A stretch of DNA of 40,805 nt from CAYSBK01 sp964429265 (GTDB taxonomy: Bacteria > Planctomycetota > Phycisphaerae > Sedimentisphaerales > Anaerobacaceae), in assembly GCA_964429265.1 (NCBI GenBank), contig CAYSBK010000003.1:1-40805 (forward strand). The letters are read 5' to 3'. This document shows positions 9,260-17,716 of the stretch, one piece after another; the stretch's first letter is position 1; every line of letters begins with the position of its first letter. Under the pieces are notes generated by a model that ran no database searches, was not told the origin of the DNA, and was given only the letters and a program-made list of their open reading frames with translations. Position numbers and translations under genes: made by a program.

Positions 9260-10036
9260 TCAGCGGCCTTCCCGCAGTCGCTCGGCCTGGAAGTCGTCAA
9301 GCTGTGGGGTGGCCTTTATCTTCCTGATGGTGGTTTCAATGTCGTACTCAAGACGGACAAAGTGCACCTGTTGGTCGCTGACGTAGACGTAACTGGCGCG
9401 ACTGTCTCTGTCGCGCGGCTGGCCGACCGAGCCTATGTTTATGATCGCCTTTTCGTCGGGAACGATTGGATAGACGTCGCCCAGTTCGCCGGGCAGGTAG
9501 AAATCAGGTTCGCCGAGGAAAACACCCGGCAGGTGGGTATGGCCGACGAAGCAGATATGTTCGATTCGCTCGAACAGCGTCCTGACCTTCAGGGGATTGG
9601 TGTATACGTCGTCGGGGAAGATGTACTCGTTGATTGGCCGGCGTGGCGAGGCGTGAATGAAGTCTATGACGGTCTGGCCGCCGTCGGTGGCCAGGCGCAG
9701 CCTGTGTCGCATCGGCAGCTCGCCCAGAAACCGCCACCACTTGTTGCGTTTGTCCTCGGCCTGCTCGGTCTCGAGGACCTCGCGCGTCCAGAAGCTCGCC
9801 TGCTCGGCACCGTAGTTGAAATTGGTCGGCTCGTAAAAGACCGCGTAGTCGTGGTTGCCAAGAACGCACAACTCGGTCTTCTGCGTTATCAGCTCGAGAC
9901 ACGGCTTCGGGTCGGGGCCGTAGCCCACGACATCACCGAGGCAGTAAATCTTCTTGATTCCTCGCCTTTCGATGTCGGCCAGAACCGTGGTCAGGGCCTC
10001 GAGATTAGAATGTATATCACTTATGACTGCGAACAT
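9260..10036 (-). CDS. Calcineurin-like metallophosphoesterase
   Basis: This 258-residue cytosolic protein carries the metal-binding motifs of the family in order: the ISDIHSNLEAL start (D and H ligands), the GDVVGYGP block, GNHDYAV, and the late GHTHLP. This set is typical of the YfcE/diadenosine tetraphosphatase-like group with two metal ions. The substrate cannot be told from sequence. The N-terminus begins directly with the first beta strand, so the start at 10036 is well placed. It precedes yidC by 30 bases and is probably co-transcribed with it. Confidence 0.88.
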   Translation of the reverse strand: MFAVISDIHSNLEALTTVLADIERRGIKKIYCLGDVVGYGPDPKPCLELITQKTELCVLGNHDYAVFYEPTNFNYGAEQASFWTREVLETEQAEDKRNKWWRFLGELPMRHRLRLATDGGQTVIDFIHASPRRPINEYIFPDDVYTNPLKVRTLFERIEHICFVGHTHLPGVFLGEPDFYLPGELGDVYPIVPDEKAIINIGSVGQPRDRDSRASYVYVSDQQVHFVRLEYDIETTIRKIKATPQLDDFQAERLREGR

Positions 10037-10237
10037 ACGCCCAAAGCTTAGCCGATAAAGGCCGAAAGTAAAGCCAAAACCGTCAGGCCGTTCTAAAAAT
10101 GGCCCGGGCGCCCGGCTGTATCGCGCCGGGGCGGGCGGACGACCGCAGCGGGTGGTGATTTTCGCTTTTTGGCCTTTACCGACGAGCCTGGTGGTGATAG
10201 CCTATGTCAGCGTGTTTTTGAACCGAGGTGCAGTTTA

Positions 10238-11005
10238 ATGGCTGAGAATCTTCTCGAAACGTTCGGGTTGGTGAAGAGGTATTCACGCCGGGTAGTGGTC
10301 AACGAGGTCTCGGTGGCGATCGGCCACAGCAGTATCGTGGGGCTGCTTGGCCGAAACGGCGCTGGCAAGACCACTACTTTCCGAATGATTATGGGGATGG
10401 TTATTCCGGATGCCGGGGCGGTCGTCTTTCGCGGCAGCGATATTACGACGCTGCCGATGTACCGGCGGGCCAGACTCGGCATCGGGTACCTGTCGCAGGA
10501 ACCGAGCATCTTTCAGAGGCTCACCGTCGCCGAGAACCTCTATGCCATCCTGGAGACGATGTCGATAACGAGGGCTGAGCGAAATCGCAGGGCCCGCGAG
10601 CTTATCGAGCATTTCGGACTGTCGGAGGTGGCCGACAGCCAGGGCCGGTTTCTCTCGGGCGGCGAGAGACGAAAGCTCGAAATAGCCCGTGCGATGGTGA
10701 CCGAGCCTTCGTTGATATTGCTTGACGAACCTTTCAGCGGCGTCGACCCAATCGCCGTGCAGGACCTGCAGCGCGAGATTCGCCGGCTCGTTGCATCGGG
10801 CGTGAGCATCCTCATAACCGACCACAACGTCGAGCGAACCCTTGAGGTGGTGGACAGGGCGTACATCCTCGACCAGGGCAGGGTAATCGGCGCAGGTACG
10901 CCCGCTGAAATCGTCCGGGACGAAACCGTCAGGAAGCATTACCTCGGCGATGTCTTTGCAGGCGACGAGTTCGACACGCGGCGCAGTGTAAGTACGGCAG
11001 AGTAG
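10238..11005 (+). CDS. lptB: LPS export ABC transporter ATPase LptB
   Basis: LptB powers LptFG extraction of lipopolysaccharide from the inner membrane. ATG 10238 follows GAGGTG by eight bases, while the open frame upstream (from 10169) has no family similarity. The 255-residue protein shows Walker A GRNGAGKTT (residues 38-46), Q-loop YLSQEPSIF, signature LSGGERRKLEIARA, Walker B LILLDEPFSGVDP and switch His in ITDHNV. YLSQEPSIFQRLTV and DEPFSGVDPIAV are characteristic of LptB rather than of amino-acid ABC ATPases. LptFG and LptA/C genes are not in the window. def follows after 32 bases. With lpxB nearby it supports an LPS-bearing outer membrane. Confidence 0.92.
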   Translation: MAENLLETFGLVKRYSRRVVVNEVSVAIGHSSIVGLLGRNGAGKTTTFRMIMGMVIPDAGAVVFRGSDITTLPMYRRARLGIGYLSQEPSIFQRLTVAENLYAILETMSITRAERNRRARELIEHFGLSEVADSQGRFLSGGERRKLEIARAMVTEPSLILLDEPFSGVDPIAVQDLQREIRRLVASGVSILITDHNVERTLEVVDRAYILDQGRVIGAGTPAEIVRDETVRKHYLGDVFAGDEFDTRRSVSTAE

Positions 11006-11037
11006 CCCCCCGGGGTGTTGGGAAAGGGAGCCTTGTT

Positions 11038-11553
11038 ATGCTGGACGCTGAAAACCTCGATATAACGCATTATCCCAACCAGGTACTGGCCAAAACAGCC
11101 AGGCCGATCGAGAAGATCGACGACAGCATACGCAGGCTCGTCGACAGGATGACCGAGGTTATGCTCAAGCATAAGGGCATCGGCCTGGCTGGACCTCAAA
11201 TCGGCGTCGATCTGAGGATATTCATCATATCGCTCGACGGCACGAAAGAGTCGGTGAGGGTCTACATAAACCCAATAGTAAAACCCACCACCGACCAGAG
11301 CGAGCTGATGGATGAAGGCTGTTTGTCGGTACCGGGCGTCCGTGCGAAGATTCGAAGGTTCAGCAGGTGCACGGTCACGGCGACGGACCTGTCAGGCAGG
11401 CAATTCACCGAAGAAGCCGAGGGTCTTTACGCCCGGGCATTACAGCACGAGTATGACCACCTCGAAGGTTTGACCATAGTCAACCGGATGAGCCAGACCG
11501 CCAGGATCGCCCATCGCAAACAGCTACGCAGGCTTCGGCAGCAGCAGGAATAA
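11038..11553 (+). CDS. def: Peptide deformylase
   Basis: This enzyme removes the formyl group from the N-terminal methionine of new proteins. The 171-residue protein has all three motifs: motif 1 GIGLAGPQIG (usually GLAAPQ, one Ala-to-Gly change), motif 2 EGCLSVPG with metal ligand Cys95, and motif 3 HEYDHLEG with metal ligands His137 and His141 and catalytic Glu138. AAGGGAG lies a few bases before ATG 11038. It is followed by fmt, which makes the formyl-methionyl-tRNA that this enzyme later reverses, a common gene pair. Length and motif spacing are normal. Confidence 0.96.
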   Translation: MLDAENLDITHYPNQVLAKTARPIEKIDDSIRRLVDRMTEVMLKHKGIGLAGPQIGVDLRIFIISLDGTKESVRVYINPIVKPTTDQSELMDEGCLSVPGVRAKIRRFSRCTVTATDLSGRQFTEEAEGLYARALQHEYDHLEGLTIVNRMSQTARIAHRKQLRRLRQQQE

Positions 11554-11594
11554 GCAGCCCAGCCTTGTGGGCGTCAGGTTACGAGGGCCTTTCG

Positions 11595-12557
11595 ATGAAA
11601 ACGGTTTTTATGGGCAGCGACCGGTTCGGCATAGATTCACTCGATGCCTTGTCCTCTTCGCGGCACAGCCTGGAGCTTGTTGTTACCCAGCCTGGCCGGC
11701 CTGCCGGCAGGCACAGAAAGCCCCGCCCGACGCCGGTGGCGGTGTGGGCAATGAAAAAGGGTGTACGGCTGGTGGAAGCACACGACGTGAACGACCCCAC
11801 CGTTGTTGCCGAAATCGCCCGGACCGCCCCGGAGGTGATCGTGGTAGCCGCCTTCGGGCAAAAAATCGGAACCGAAATAATCAATCTGCCGCGGCGGGGG
11901 ATAATAAACGTTCATGCATCGCTGCTGCCGAAGTACCGTGGGGCCGCGCCCATCAACTGGGCCATAATAAACGGGGAAACAAGAACGGGCATCAGCATCA
12001 TCACGGTCGCCGAGAAGATGGATGCCGGCGACATCATCGCGCAGGCTGAAGTGGATATCGCCCCTGATGATACCGCCGAGACGCTGGGTGCAAAGCTTGC
12101 TCGTCTGGCGGGGCCTTTGCTGCTGGAAACGCTCGACAAAATTGCCGACGGCACGGCCACCTACACGAAGCAGGACCACACCAAGGCCACGCTTGCACCC
12201 AGGCTCAAGAAATCGGACGGCTTTCTGGATTTCAGCGCCCCTGCGAACCATCTGGAGCGAAGAATACGTGGGCTTTGGCCCTGGCCGGCGGCGGCCGCCC
12301 TGTACCTCCGCGGCGAATCGCGTCGGCCTGAACGTGTAACAATCGCTTCTGCGGAGGTGGTGCCCTGCGAGAACCCGGCCGCCCTGGCCGTGGGTACACT
12401 CGACGAGCACCTGAATGTAATCTGCGGCAAGGACTCACTGAAGATTAGAAAAATCAAACCGGCCGGCAGAAACCTTATGGACTTCACGGCGTTCGTCAGG
12501 GGCAGGGCAACCAAGCCGGGTGACGCCTTTACTTCCATAAGCGATGCGACCGACTGA
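11595..12557 (+). CDS. fmt: Methionyl-tRNA formyltransferase
   Basis: Fmt uses 10-formyl-tetrahydrofolate to formylate initiator Met-tRNA. ATG 11595 follows GAGG and begins directly with the Rossmann strand KTVFMGSDRFG; an upstream in-frame ATG at 11565 would add ten residues of no similarity. The 320-residue protein shows the formyl-folate motif INVHASLLPKYRGAAPINWAI with catalytic Asn/His, and the Asp in MDAGDII. The C-terminal tRNA-binding domain spans about residues 210-310. It lies 41 bases after the def stop codon in the same operon. Confidence 0.95.
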   Translation: MKTVFMGSDRFGIDSLDALSSSRHSLELVVTQPGRPAGRHRKPRPTPVAVWAMKKGVRLVEAHDVNDPTVVAEIARTAPEVIVVAAFGQKIGTEIINLPRRGIINVHASLLPKYRGAAPINWAIINGETRTGISIITVAEKMDAGDIIAQAEVDIAPDDTAETLGAKLARLAGPLLLETLDKIADGTATYTKQDHTKATLAPRLKKSDGFLDFSAPANHLERRIRGLWPWPAAAALYLRGESRRPERVTIASAEVVPCENPAALAVGTLDEHLNVICGKDSLKIRKIKPAGRNLMDFTAFVRGRATKPGDAFTSISDATD

Positions 12558-12600
12558 CGCCGGAAATGCCCGCTTTTAAAGTATTATTCCGCATCAGCCG

Positions 12601-12700
12601 ATTTATGAATGGGTGGATATTGCGCCCGGACCTCAATCCACAACCTTTCCACAAATCCCACTTAGGATGTGCATAAGCTGTTCACAATAATTTTTTTTCG
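12601..12700. other. DnaA-box cluster, candidate oriC or dnaA autoregulatory region
   Basis: Upstream of dnaA are CAATCCACA (12634-12642) and CTTTCCACA (12645-12653). Each differs from TTATCCACA at two positions, and they are exactly 11 bases apart. A reverse-strand TTATGCACA follows (12668-12676, one mismatch), then a weaker CTGTTCACA (12678-12686). They lead into an A/T run, AATAATTTTTTTT (12687-12698), which could act as an unwinding element. The degenerate boxes fit the divergent recognition motif of this DnaA. Origin function is inferred from position and content. Confidence 0.5.
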
Positions 12701-12762
12701 GGCGCAAGTTCAACGCAGGCCTTGAGATTGGCACGGTGGAAAAAAAACCTCACAAAACGGTG

Positions 12763-12831
12763 TTGCTTTGCATTTCGCCTGCCAAATAATTACCGCAGAA
12801 CTTACACGACACAACGAAGGCTCACTATAAG
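12763..12831 (+). promoter_or_regulatory. Candidate dnaA promoters
   Basis: Two sigma-70-like candidates lie between the DnaA boxes and dnaA. One is TTGCTT (12763-12768), 16 bases, AATAAT (12785-12790). The other is TTACAC (12802-12807), 18 bases, TATAAG (12826-12831), very close to the ATG at 12849. Neither is a strong match and the choice is open. Confidence 0.35.
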
Positions 12832-12848
12832 TTAAAGGGGAGACTGTG

Positions 12849-14273
12849 ATGCAGGGCACTATCACGGACGAAGCGACCGCCTCACAACAGGCCCAACAGG
12901 TCAGGGAAGCTCTCGAGGACATAATTGGAACCCAAAAATTTCAAATCTGGTTCAAGAACTCCGCCAGGTTCACCCTCAGCGCAGACCAGCTGGAGGTTGG
13001 CGTGCCCAATCGCTTCGTCGCAAGCTGGCTGGAGAACCACTTCCTTGGGCAAATCGACCTGGCGGTGAAAAAAGCGACCGGTTCCGCCCGGCATATCTCC
13101 TTTGTCATCGAACCGGAGCTTGCTGCAGGCGGCGCCAAGGTAGCTTCCGGCGGACCGGCCCGGGCCCAGGGCGGCAATAACAATGGTCTACCTCGGTCTG
13201 GTGGTTTGCGGCGAACATCACGTAAGAAGCTCAGGCTGACCCTGGATACTTTCGTTGTAGGGCCATCCAATCAACTCGCATACAACGCCGCCAAAGCGGT
13301 TGTGGATGAGCCACAAAGTCCGTTCAATCCGCTTTTCATTCATGGAGGATACGGTGTCGGCAAGACACACCTGCTGCAAGGGATATGCAACCAGGTGCGT
13401 CGAAGCCGGCCCGAAACAAACTGGTCGTACCTTTCAGCGGAGGACTTTGTGAATCAGTTCGTGCTGGCCTTGAAGACGAAAAAGCTGGAGGCTTTTCGAC
13501 GCCGATTGAGGCAAACGGACTTGCTGGCGATCGACGACATACACTTCTTGGCCAGCAAGCCATCAACGCAGGAAGAATTCCTGCATACGTTTAACAGTAT
13601 AAGCATGGCCGGCAAACAGGTTGTACTGGCTTCCGATGCACACCCGAAAATGATAGGCCAGCTATCGGAGAAGCTGGTCAACCGTTTCGTATCCGGAATG
13701 GTGGTGAAGATTGAAAGTCCGGATTTCCAGACGCGATGCCGTATCTGCAGACAGTACGCGGCGTCGATGAAGCAGGAACTTGCAGAAAACGTCATCCGTT
13801 ACATCGCCGAAAACCTCCGCTCGAACGTCCGCGAGCTGCAGGGCGCACTGGTGAAGCTGGTGGCCCTGGCGTCGCTGAAGAACCAGAAGCCCACTCTGGC
13901 AATGGCAAGAGAGGTGCTGGCCGAGCATCTCGAAAGGTGCGACCCCATAGTGCGCCTCACGGACATCGAATCAGCCGTCGCGGCATACTTCGGAACCACC
14001 TGTGCCAGCATTCACTCGGCAAGAAGGGACAGAACCGTCGCTCTGGCACGCCACTTCAGTATGTACCTGGCACGCAAGCATACCAGGATGTCATCGTCCG
14101 AAATCGGAAGGGTTATGGGCAACAAGAACCACGCGACGGTTCTGCTTGCGTGCAAAAAGGTCGAGCAACTGCTAAAGCAAAACGCCGAGCTTCACTGGCA
14201 CGGCCCGACCGGCAACAGGGTTGCGAAGGCAAGAACCATCCTGACGGGCCTCGAAGAGGAAATCTGCCGCTGA
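12849..14273 (+). CDS. dnaA: Chromosomal replication initiator DnaA
   Basis: DnaA binds origin boxes and melts the origin. The ATG at 12849 follows AAAGGGGAGA; a GTG three bases earlier is also possible. The 474-residue protein has domain I (about 1-90, with QIWFKN), a short linker, AAA+ domain III with Walker A GGYGVGKTH (166-174) and Walker B LLAIDDIHFL (about 223), and DNA-binding domain IV (about 370-474). The linker between domain I and the ATPase is short. Domain IV is divergent: the usual GGRDH[ST]TV box-recognition motif is replaced by GNKNHATVLLAC, so the Arg-Asp pair that reads the DnaA box is Lys-Asn here. Upstream lies a group of imperfect DnaA boxes. Confidence 0.95.
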   Translation: MQGTITDEATASQQAQQVREALEDIIGTQKFQIWFKNSARFTLSADQLEVGVPNRFVASWLENHFLGQIDLAVKKATGSARHISFVIEPELAAGGAKVASGGPARAQGGNNNGLPRSGGLRRTSRKKLRLTLDTFVVGPSNQLAYNAAKAVVDEPQSPFNPLFIHGGYGVGKTHLLQGICNQVRRSRPETNWSYLSAEDFVNQFVLALKTKKLEAFRRRLRQTDLLAIDDIHFLASKPSTQEEFLHTFNSISMAGKQVVLASDAHPKMIGQLSEKLVNRFVSGMVVKIESPDFQTRCRICRQYAASMKQELAENVIRYIAENLRSNVRELQGALVKLVALASLKNQKPTLAMAREVLAEHLERCDPIVRLTDIESAVAAYFGTTCASIHSARRDRTVALARHFSMYLARKHTRMSSSEIGRVMGNKNHATVLLACKKVEQLLKQNAELHWHGPTGNRVAKARTILTGLEEEICR

Positions 14274-14340
14274 AAAACCAGCCTGACCGGCGTTGTGCTG
14301 CCGGGGGCCCCGGCAAGGCGCAGGCAGCGGCAAATTTCGC

Positions 14341-14369
14341 TTGACAAACCTCCAGGTGTAGCGTATCAA
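14341..14369 (+). promoter_or_regulatory. Sigma-70-type promoter of the rpmF-plsX-fabH-fabD operon
   Basis: A perfect TTGACA (14341-14346) is followed after 17 bases by TATCAA (14364-14369). It lies about 64 bases before the rpmF ATG and after the dnaA stop, just downstream of a GC-rich inverted repeat around 14299-14315. Confidence 0.6.
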
Positions 14370-14432
14370 TGTGGTTTTGGGCTTTTGAGATGCCATTGTT
14401 GTTTGCGGTACGCCGTGTTGGAGAATCCGCCT

Positions 14433-14621
14433 ATGTTGCCGGTGAAAAAGACAAGTAAAAGCAGAACACGAACGCGACGGAGCCATCATCGGCTCACGCC
14501 TGTAAACTACACGATCTGCAAGCGGTGTGACAGTGCCAAGCTGCCGCATGCAGCCTGTAGTAACTGCGGTTACGTCAACCCGAAGATCACGCTGAAGCTG
14601 GCCAAGGAGGAAGGCGACTGA
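14433..14621 (+). CDS. rpmF: 50S ribosomal protein L32
   Basis: This 62-residue basic protein starts MLPVKKTSKSRTR. It ends in a zinc ribbon with two Cys pairs, CKRC and CSNCG. Length and layout are normal for L32, though the first half is shorter in conserved PKR-type motifs than in enterobacteria. The frame is open further upstream, but residues before this ATG have no similarity, and the preceding GGAG supports the start. It heads the classical rpmF-plsX-fab gene order that ties ribosome and lipid synthesis together; plsX follows after three bases. Confidence 0.93.
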   Translation: MLPVKKTSKSRTRTRRSHHRLTPVNYTICKRCDSAKLPHAACSNCGYVNPKITLKLAKEEGD

Positions 14622-14624
14622 GAT

Positions 14625-15671
14625 ATGCGTATCGCCATCGATGCAATGGGAGGCGACAACGCGCCGGACGAAATCATCGCCGGTGCCGTCGAATGTCTCG
14701 AATCGTTGGCCCCTGAGGACCGGTTGATACTCGTCGGGCCCGCCGATGTCATCCAGACGCAGTTGGCCGAGTTGGGTTGCGACAGCAGCGCCATAAGTGT
14801 TGTTGATGCGCCCGAGGTCATTGCGATGGACGAGCCGCCCATAGAGAGCCTGCGTAAGAAGGTCAAGAGTTCGATCGCGGTTCTTGCGAAACTGGCCAAG
14901 CGGCAGCAGGCCGACGCGGTGATATCGGCCGGAAACACCGGTGCCTGCGTGGCCGCGTTCCAGATGAGAATGAGAAACCTGCCGGGAGTGAATCGGCCCG
15001 GTATCGCGGTGGTTTTTCCAACGTTCGAAGGGCCCGTCGTCATCTGCGACGTCGGCGCCAATATCGCCTGCAAGCCTATCAACCTTTATCAGTACGGGTT
15101 GATGGCCGGCGTGTATGCCAGGGACCTGCTGGGTATCGACTCGCCGCGAGTGGGTCTTATGAGCATCGGACAGGAAGACGCCAAGGGAAATGAAATCGTA
15201 AAAAAGGCCCGCGAGCTTATAAAATCCGATTCTCGGCTCAATTTTGTCGGCAATATCGAGGGCAGGGACATATTCAGGGGCGTTTGCGACGTTGCGGTTT
15301 GCGACGGTTTCGTCGGAAACGTGGTGCTCAAGCTCACCGAGGGCCTGGTGGACGGCCTGTTCAAGGCCATAAAGCACGAGTTGATGATGGAAAAGCTCAG
15401 GCTGGCTATGAAGTTCAAGCCGGTTATGACACGCATTTATCGTAAGTATGATTACAACGAGTACGGCGGGGCGCCGCTGCTCGGCGTCAACGGAACCGCC
15501 GTGATATGTCACGGAACCAGCCGAAGCAGGACCATAAGAAACGCGATCCTGGCGTCAAAGAAGTTCCATACAAGAAAAATAAATGACACAATAGTCGAAT
15601 ATCTGGCGGCAGCGTGCCCTGTCGGTAAATCCACGGACGGCACCGGCAATGTCGCATTCAGGGACAACTGA
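14625..15671 (+). CDS. plsX: Phosphate acyltransferase PlsX
   Basis: PlsX turns acyl-ACP into acyl-phosphate, the donor for PlsY in phosphatidic acid synthesis. The 348-residue protein begins with the diagnostic MRIAIDAMGGDNAPDEI. It continues with SAGNTGA, the RPGIAVVFPTFEGP block, DVGANI, and GFVGNVVLKLTEG. The start is fixed by the N-terminal motif. It lies three bases after rpmF, and its TGA shares a base with the fabH ATG, indicating translational coupling. Confidence 0.95.
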   Translation: MRIAIDAMGGDNAPDEIIAGAVECLESLAPEDRLILVGPADVIQTQLAELGCDSSAISVVDAPEVIAMDEPPIESLRKKVKSSIAVLAKLAKRQQADAVISAGNTGACVAAFQMRMRNLPGVNRPGIAVVFPTFEGPVVICDVGANIACKPINLYQYGLMAGVYARDLLGIDSPRVGLMSIGQEDAKGNEIVKKARELIKSDSRLNFVGNIEGRDIFRGVCDVAVCDGFVGNVVLKLTEGLVDGLFKAIKHELMMEKLRLAMKFKPVMTRIYRKYDYNEYGGAPLLGVNGTAVICHGTSRSRTIRNAILASKKFHTRKINDTIVEYLAAACPVGKSTDGTGNVAFRDN

Positions 15672-16684
15672 TGCAAAGAGCAACCGAGCAGCACCGCAGC
15701 CGATATCGCGCGGTTATTACGGGGCACGGTTCGTACGTGCCGCCCAAAGTCCTCACGAACCACGACCTGGAAAGGATGGTCGATACCTCCGACCAGTGGA
15801 TAACTACGCGCACCGGCATCAAGAGACGCCACATCTGCGGCGACAACGAAAGCACCGCACAGCTCGCCACAGAAGCTGCCAAGCGTGCCCTGGCCGAAGC
15901 CTCCCTCGACCCGGCACAACTGGACCTGATAATCGTCGCCACCATCACGCCGGAGATGGTCTTTCCGTCAACAGCATCTTTTGTCCAGACCGAGCTGGGT
16001 GCCGCCGATGCCGCAGTTTTTGACCTGGCCGCGGCCTGCAGCGGTTTTATCTACGGCGTCTCCATCGTTCAGCAATTCCTCGAGAGCGGCCGCTACCGCA
16101 ACGCACTGGTTGTCGGTGCCGAGACCCTCACGAAGATCACCAACTGGAAAGACCGCAGCAGTTGCATCCTTTTCGGAGACGGCGCCGGCGCGGTCGTCCT
16201 GGAGGCCGCCGAGGATGGACAAAGGGGTGTGCTATACAGCACACTCGGGGCCGACGGCACCCAGTGGAAGGCGCTGAATTGCAAGGCATACGGCTCGCGA
16301 CATCCCGTCGGAAAGCCGTTGCCCGACCCCGATATGGTCTTTATGGAAATACACGGCCGGGTGGTCTACCAGCAGGCGGTCAGAAAAATTGTGGAGTCGG
16401 TTGCCGCTGCACTGGAACATTGCAACCTGACACTGGAAGACGTAGCTATGGTCATATCTCACCAGATGAACCATCGCATAATCGAGTCCGCCGCGAAGAG
16501 ACTTGAGCTGCCCGAGGAAAAGGTTTTCGTTAATATCGACGAGTACGGCAACACATCCGCCGCCTCTGTTCCCATCGCATTCGACGAGTGTGTTCGACAG
16601 GGCCGGATAAAACGCGGCGACATCGTGGTCTTCGTTGCGTTCGGTGCCGGGCTTACGTGGGGCGCAAACGTTATCAAGTTCTGA
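15671..16684 (+). CDS. fabH: 3-oxoacyl-ACP synthase III
   Basis: FabH condenses acetyl-CoA with malonyl-ACP to start fatty acid chains. The catalytic triad is visible: Cys123 in AAACSGF, His264 in ISHQMNHR, and Asn near 294 in GNTSAASVP. The 337-residue length is normal. The His motif is ISHQ where VPHQ is more usual. The ATG overlaps the plsX stop by one base (TGATG), so the two are translationally coupled. fabD follows after 29 bases. Confidence 0.95.
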   Translation: MQRATEQHRSRYRAVITGHGSYVPPKVLTNHDLERMVDTSDQWITTRTGIKRRHICGDNESTAQLATEAAKRALAEASLDPAQLDLIIVATITPEMVFPSTASFVQTELGAADAAVFDLAAACSGFIYGVSIVQQFLESGRYRNALVVGAETLTKITNWKDRSSCILFGDGAGAVVLEAAEDGQRGVLYSTLGADGTQWKALNCKAYGSRHPVGKPLPDPDMVFMEIHGRVVYQQAVRKIVESVAAALEHCNLTLEDVAMVISHQMNHRIIESAAKRLELPEEKVFVNIDEYGNTSAASVPIAFDECVRQGRIKRGDIVVFVAFGAGLTWGANVIKF

Positions 16685-16713
16685 GCCTTGCGGGCAAGCG
16701 GACGGGGTAAGGA

Positions 16714-17676
16714 ATGAGCAGTCAGCCTGATGGTTGTGTGTGGTTGTTCCCGGGGCAGGGGGCCCAGACGGTCGGTATGGGTAAAGACATTGCCGAGGCC
16801 TTTCCTGCCGCTGCAGCGATTTTTGCAAAGGCCGACACCATTCTGGGGTTTGATTTGAGCAGGCTTTGCTTTGAAGGCCCCGCAGAGCGGCTTAATACGA
16901 CCGAGATTTCACAACCAGCGATATTTACGGTCTCGGCGGCCATTCTGGAAGTGCTTAGCGGTTCACCGTCCTTTGCCGAGCTGGTGCCGGATGTTACAGC
17001 GGGACTGAGCCTGGGGGAATATACCGCGCTGTACGCCGCCGGGGTGATAGACTTCAAGCAGGCCTTGTTGCTGGTGGCCGAACGCGGCAGGGCGATGCAG
17101 CAGGCCGCTGAACAAAATCCCGGCGCTATGGTTAGCATCATCGGGCTTGACGACGACAAAATCAGACAGCTCTGTGAACAGGCCCGGGGTTCCGAATTGC
17201 TTGAGCCGGTCAATTTCAACTGTCCCGGCCAGGTCGTGGTCAGCGGCAGCATATCCGCGTGCCGCCGGGCGGAAGAACTTGCCGAGCAGCTCGGAGCGAT
17301 AAAGGCGGTGAGGCTGGAAGTAGCAGGTGCCTTTCATACCCGGATGATGGCCTCCGCCGCAGAAGCGCTGCGCAAGGCGCTGCGCCGCTGCCGGTTCAAT
17401 GAGCCGGGCGGCGTGAAGGTCATCGCCAACGTCAACGCCGATTACTACCGCAGTGCCGAACAGGTCAGGGAATCTCTTGCCCTGCAGTTGACAAGTCCGA
17501 TTTTCTGGCGGCGGAGTATGGAAAGGCTCATAGCCGAGGGCTTCAGACGTTTTTACGAGATAGGCCCGGGGCGGGTGCTGACCGGCCTGATGAAAAGAAT
17601 TGACCGCAAAACCCCGGTCGTAAACATCAGCACCGCCGAGGCGCTGCAGCGGCTTATCGCCTCTGGAAAAAGCTGA
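16714..17676 (+). CDS. fabD: Malonyl-CoA:ACP transacylase
   Basis: FabD loads malonyl groups on acyl carrier protein. Motifs: FPGQGAQ near residue 13, nucleophile Ser99 in GLSLGEYTAL, and catalytic His208 in GAFHTRMM. The residue before the nucleophile motif's Ser-Leu is Leu rather than the His of GHSxGE, a variant I also recall from cyanobacterial and plastid enzymes. The 320-residue length is normal. It is the last gene of the rpmF-plsX-fabH-fabD run. fabG and acpP are not seen here. It converges on lpxB 40 bases downstream. Confidence 0.95.
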   Translation: MSSQPDGCVWLFPGQGAQTVGMGKDIAEAFPAAAAIFAKADTILGFDLSRLCFEGPAERLNTTEISQPAIFTVSAAILEVLSGSPSFAELVPDVTAGLSLGEYTALYAAGVIDFKQALLLVAERGRAMQQAAEQNPGAMVSIIGLDDDKIRQLCEQARGSELLEPVNFNCPGQVVVSGSISACRRAEELAEQLGAIKAVRLEVAGAFHTRMMASAAEALRKALRRCRFNEPGGVKVIANVNADYYRSAEQVRESLALQLTSPIFWRRSMERLIAEGFRRFYEIGPGRVLTGLMKRIDRKTPVVNISTAEALQRLIASGKS

Positions 17677-17716
17677 TTTGTGCCTGCGACGGCAGGGCGG
17701 TTCTTTCGGGGCGGCC

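Noticed and set aside
8465..10051. Long plus-strand frame opposite yidC and the phosphoesterase
   Set aside because: The minus-strand genes have complete motifs; no motif or start site supports this frame.
14299..14315. Terminator after dnaA (TGCCGGGGGCCCCGGCA)
   Set aside because: The inverted repeat leaves almost no loop and no T run follows.
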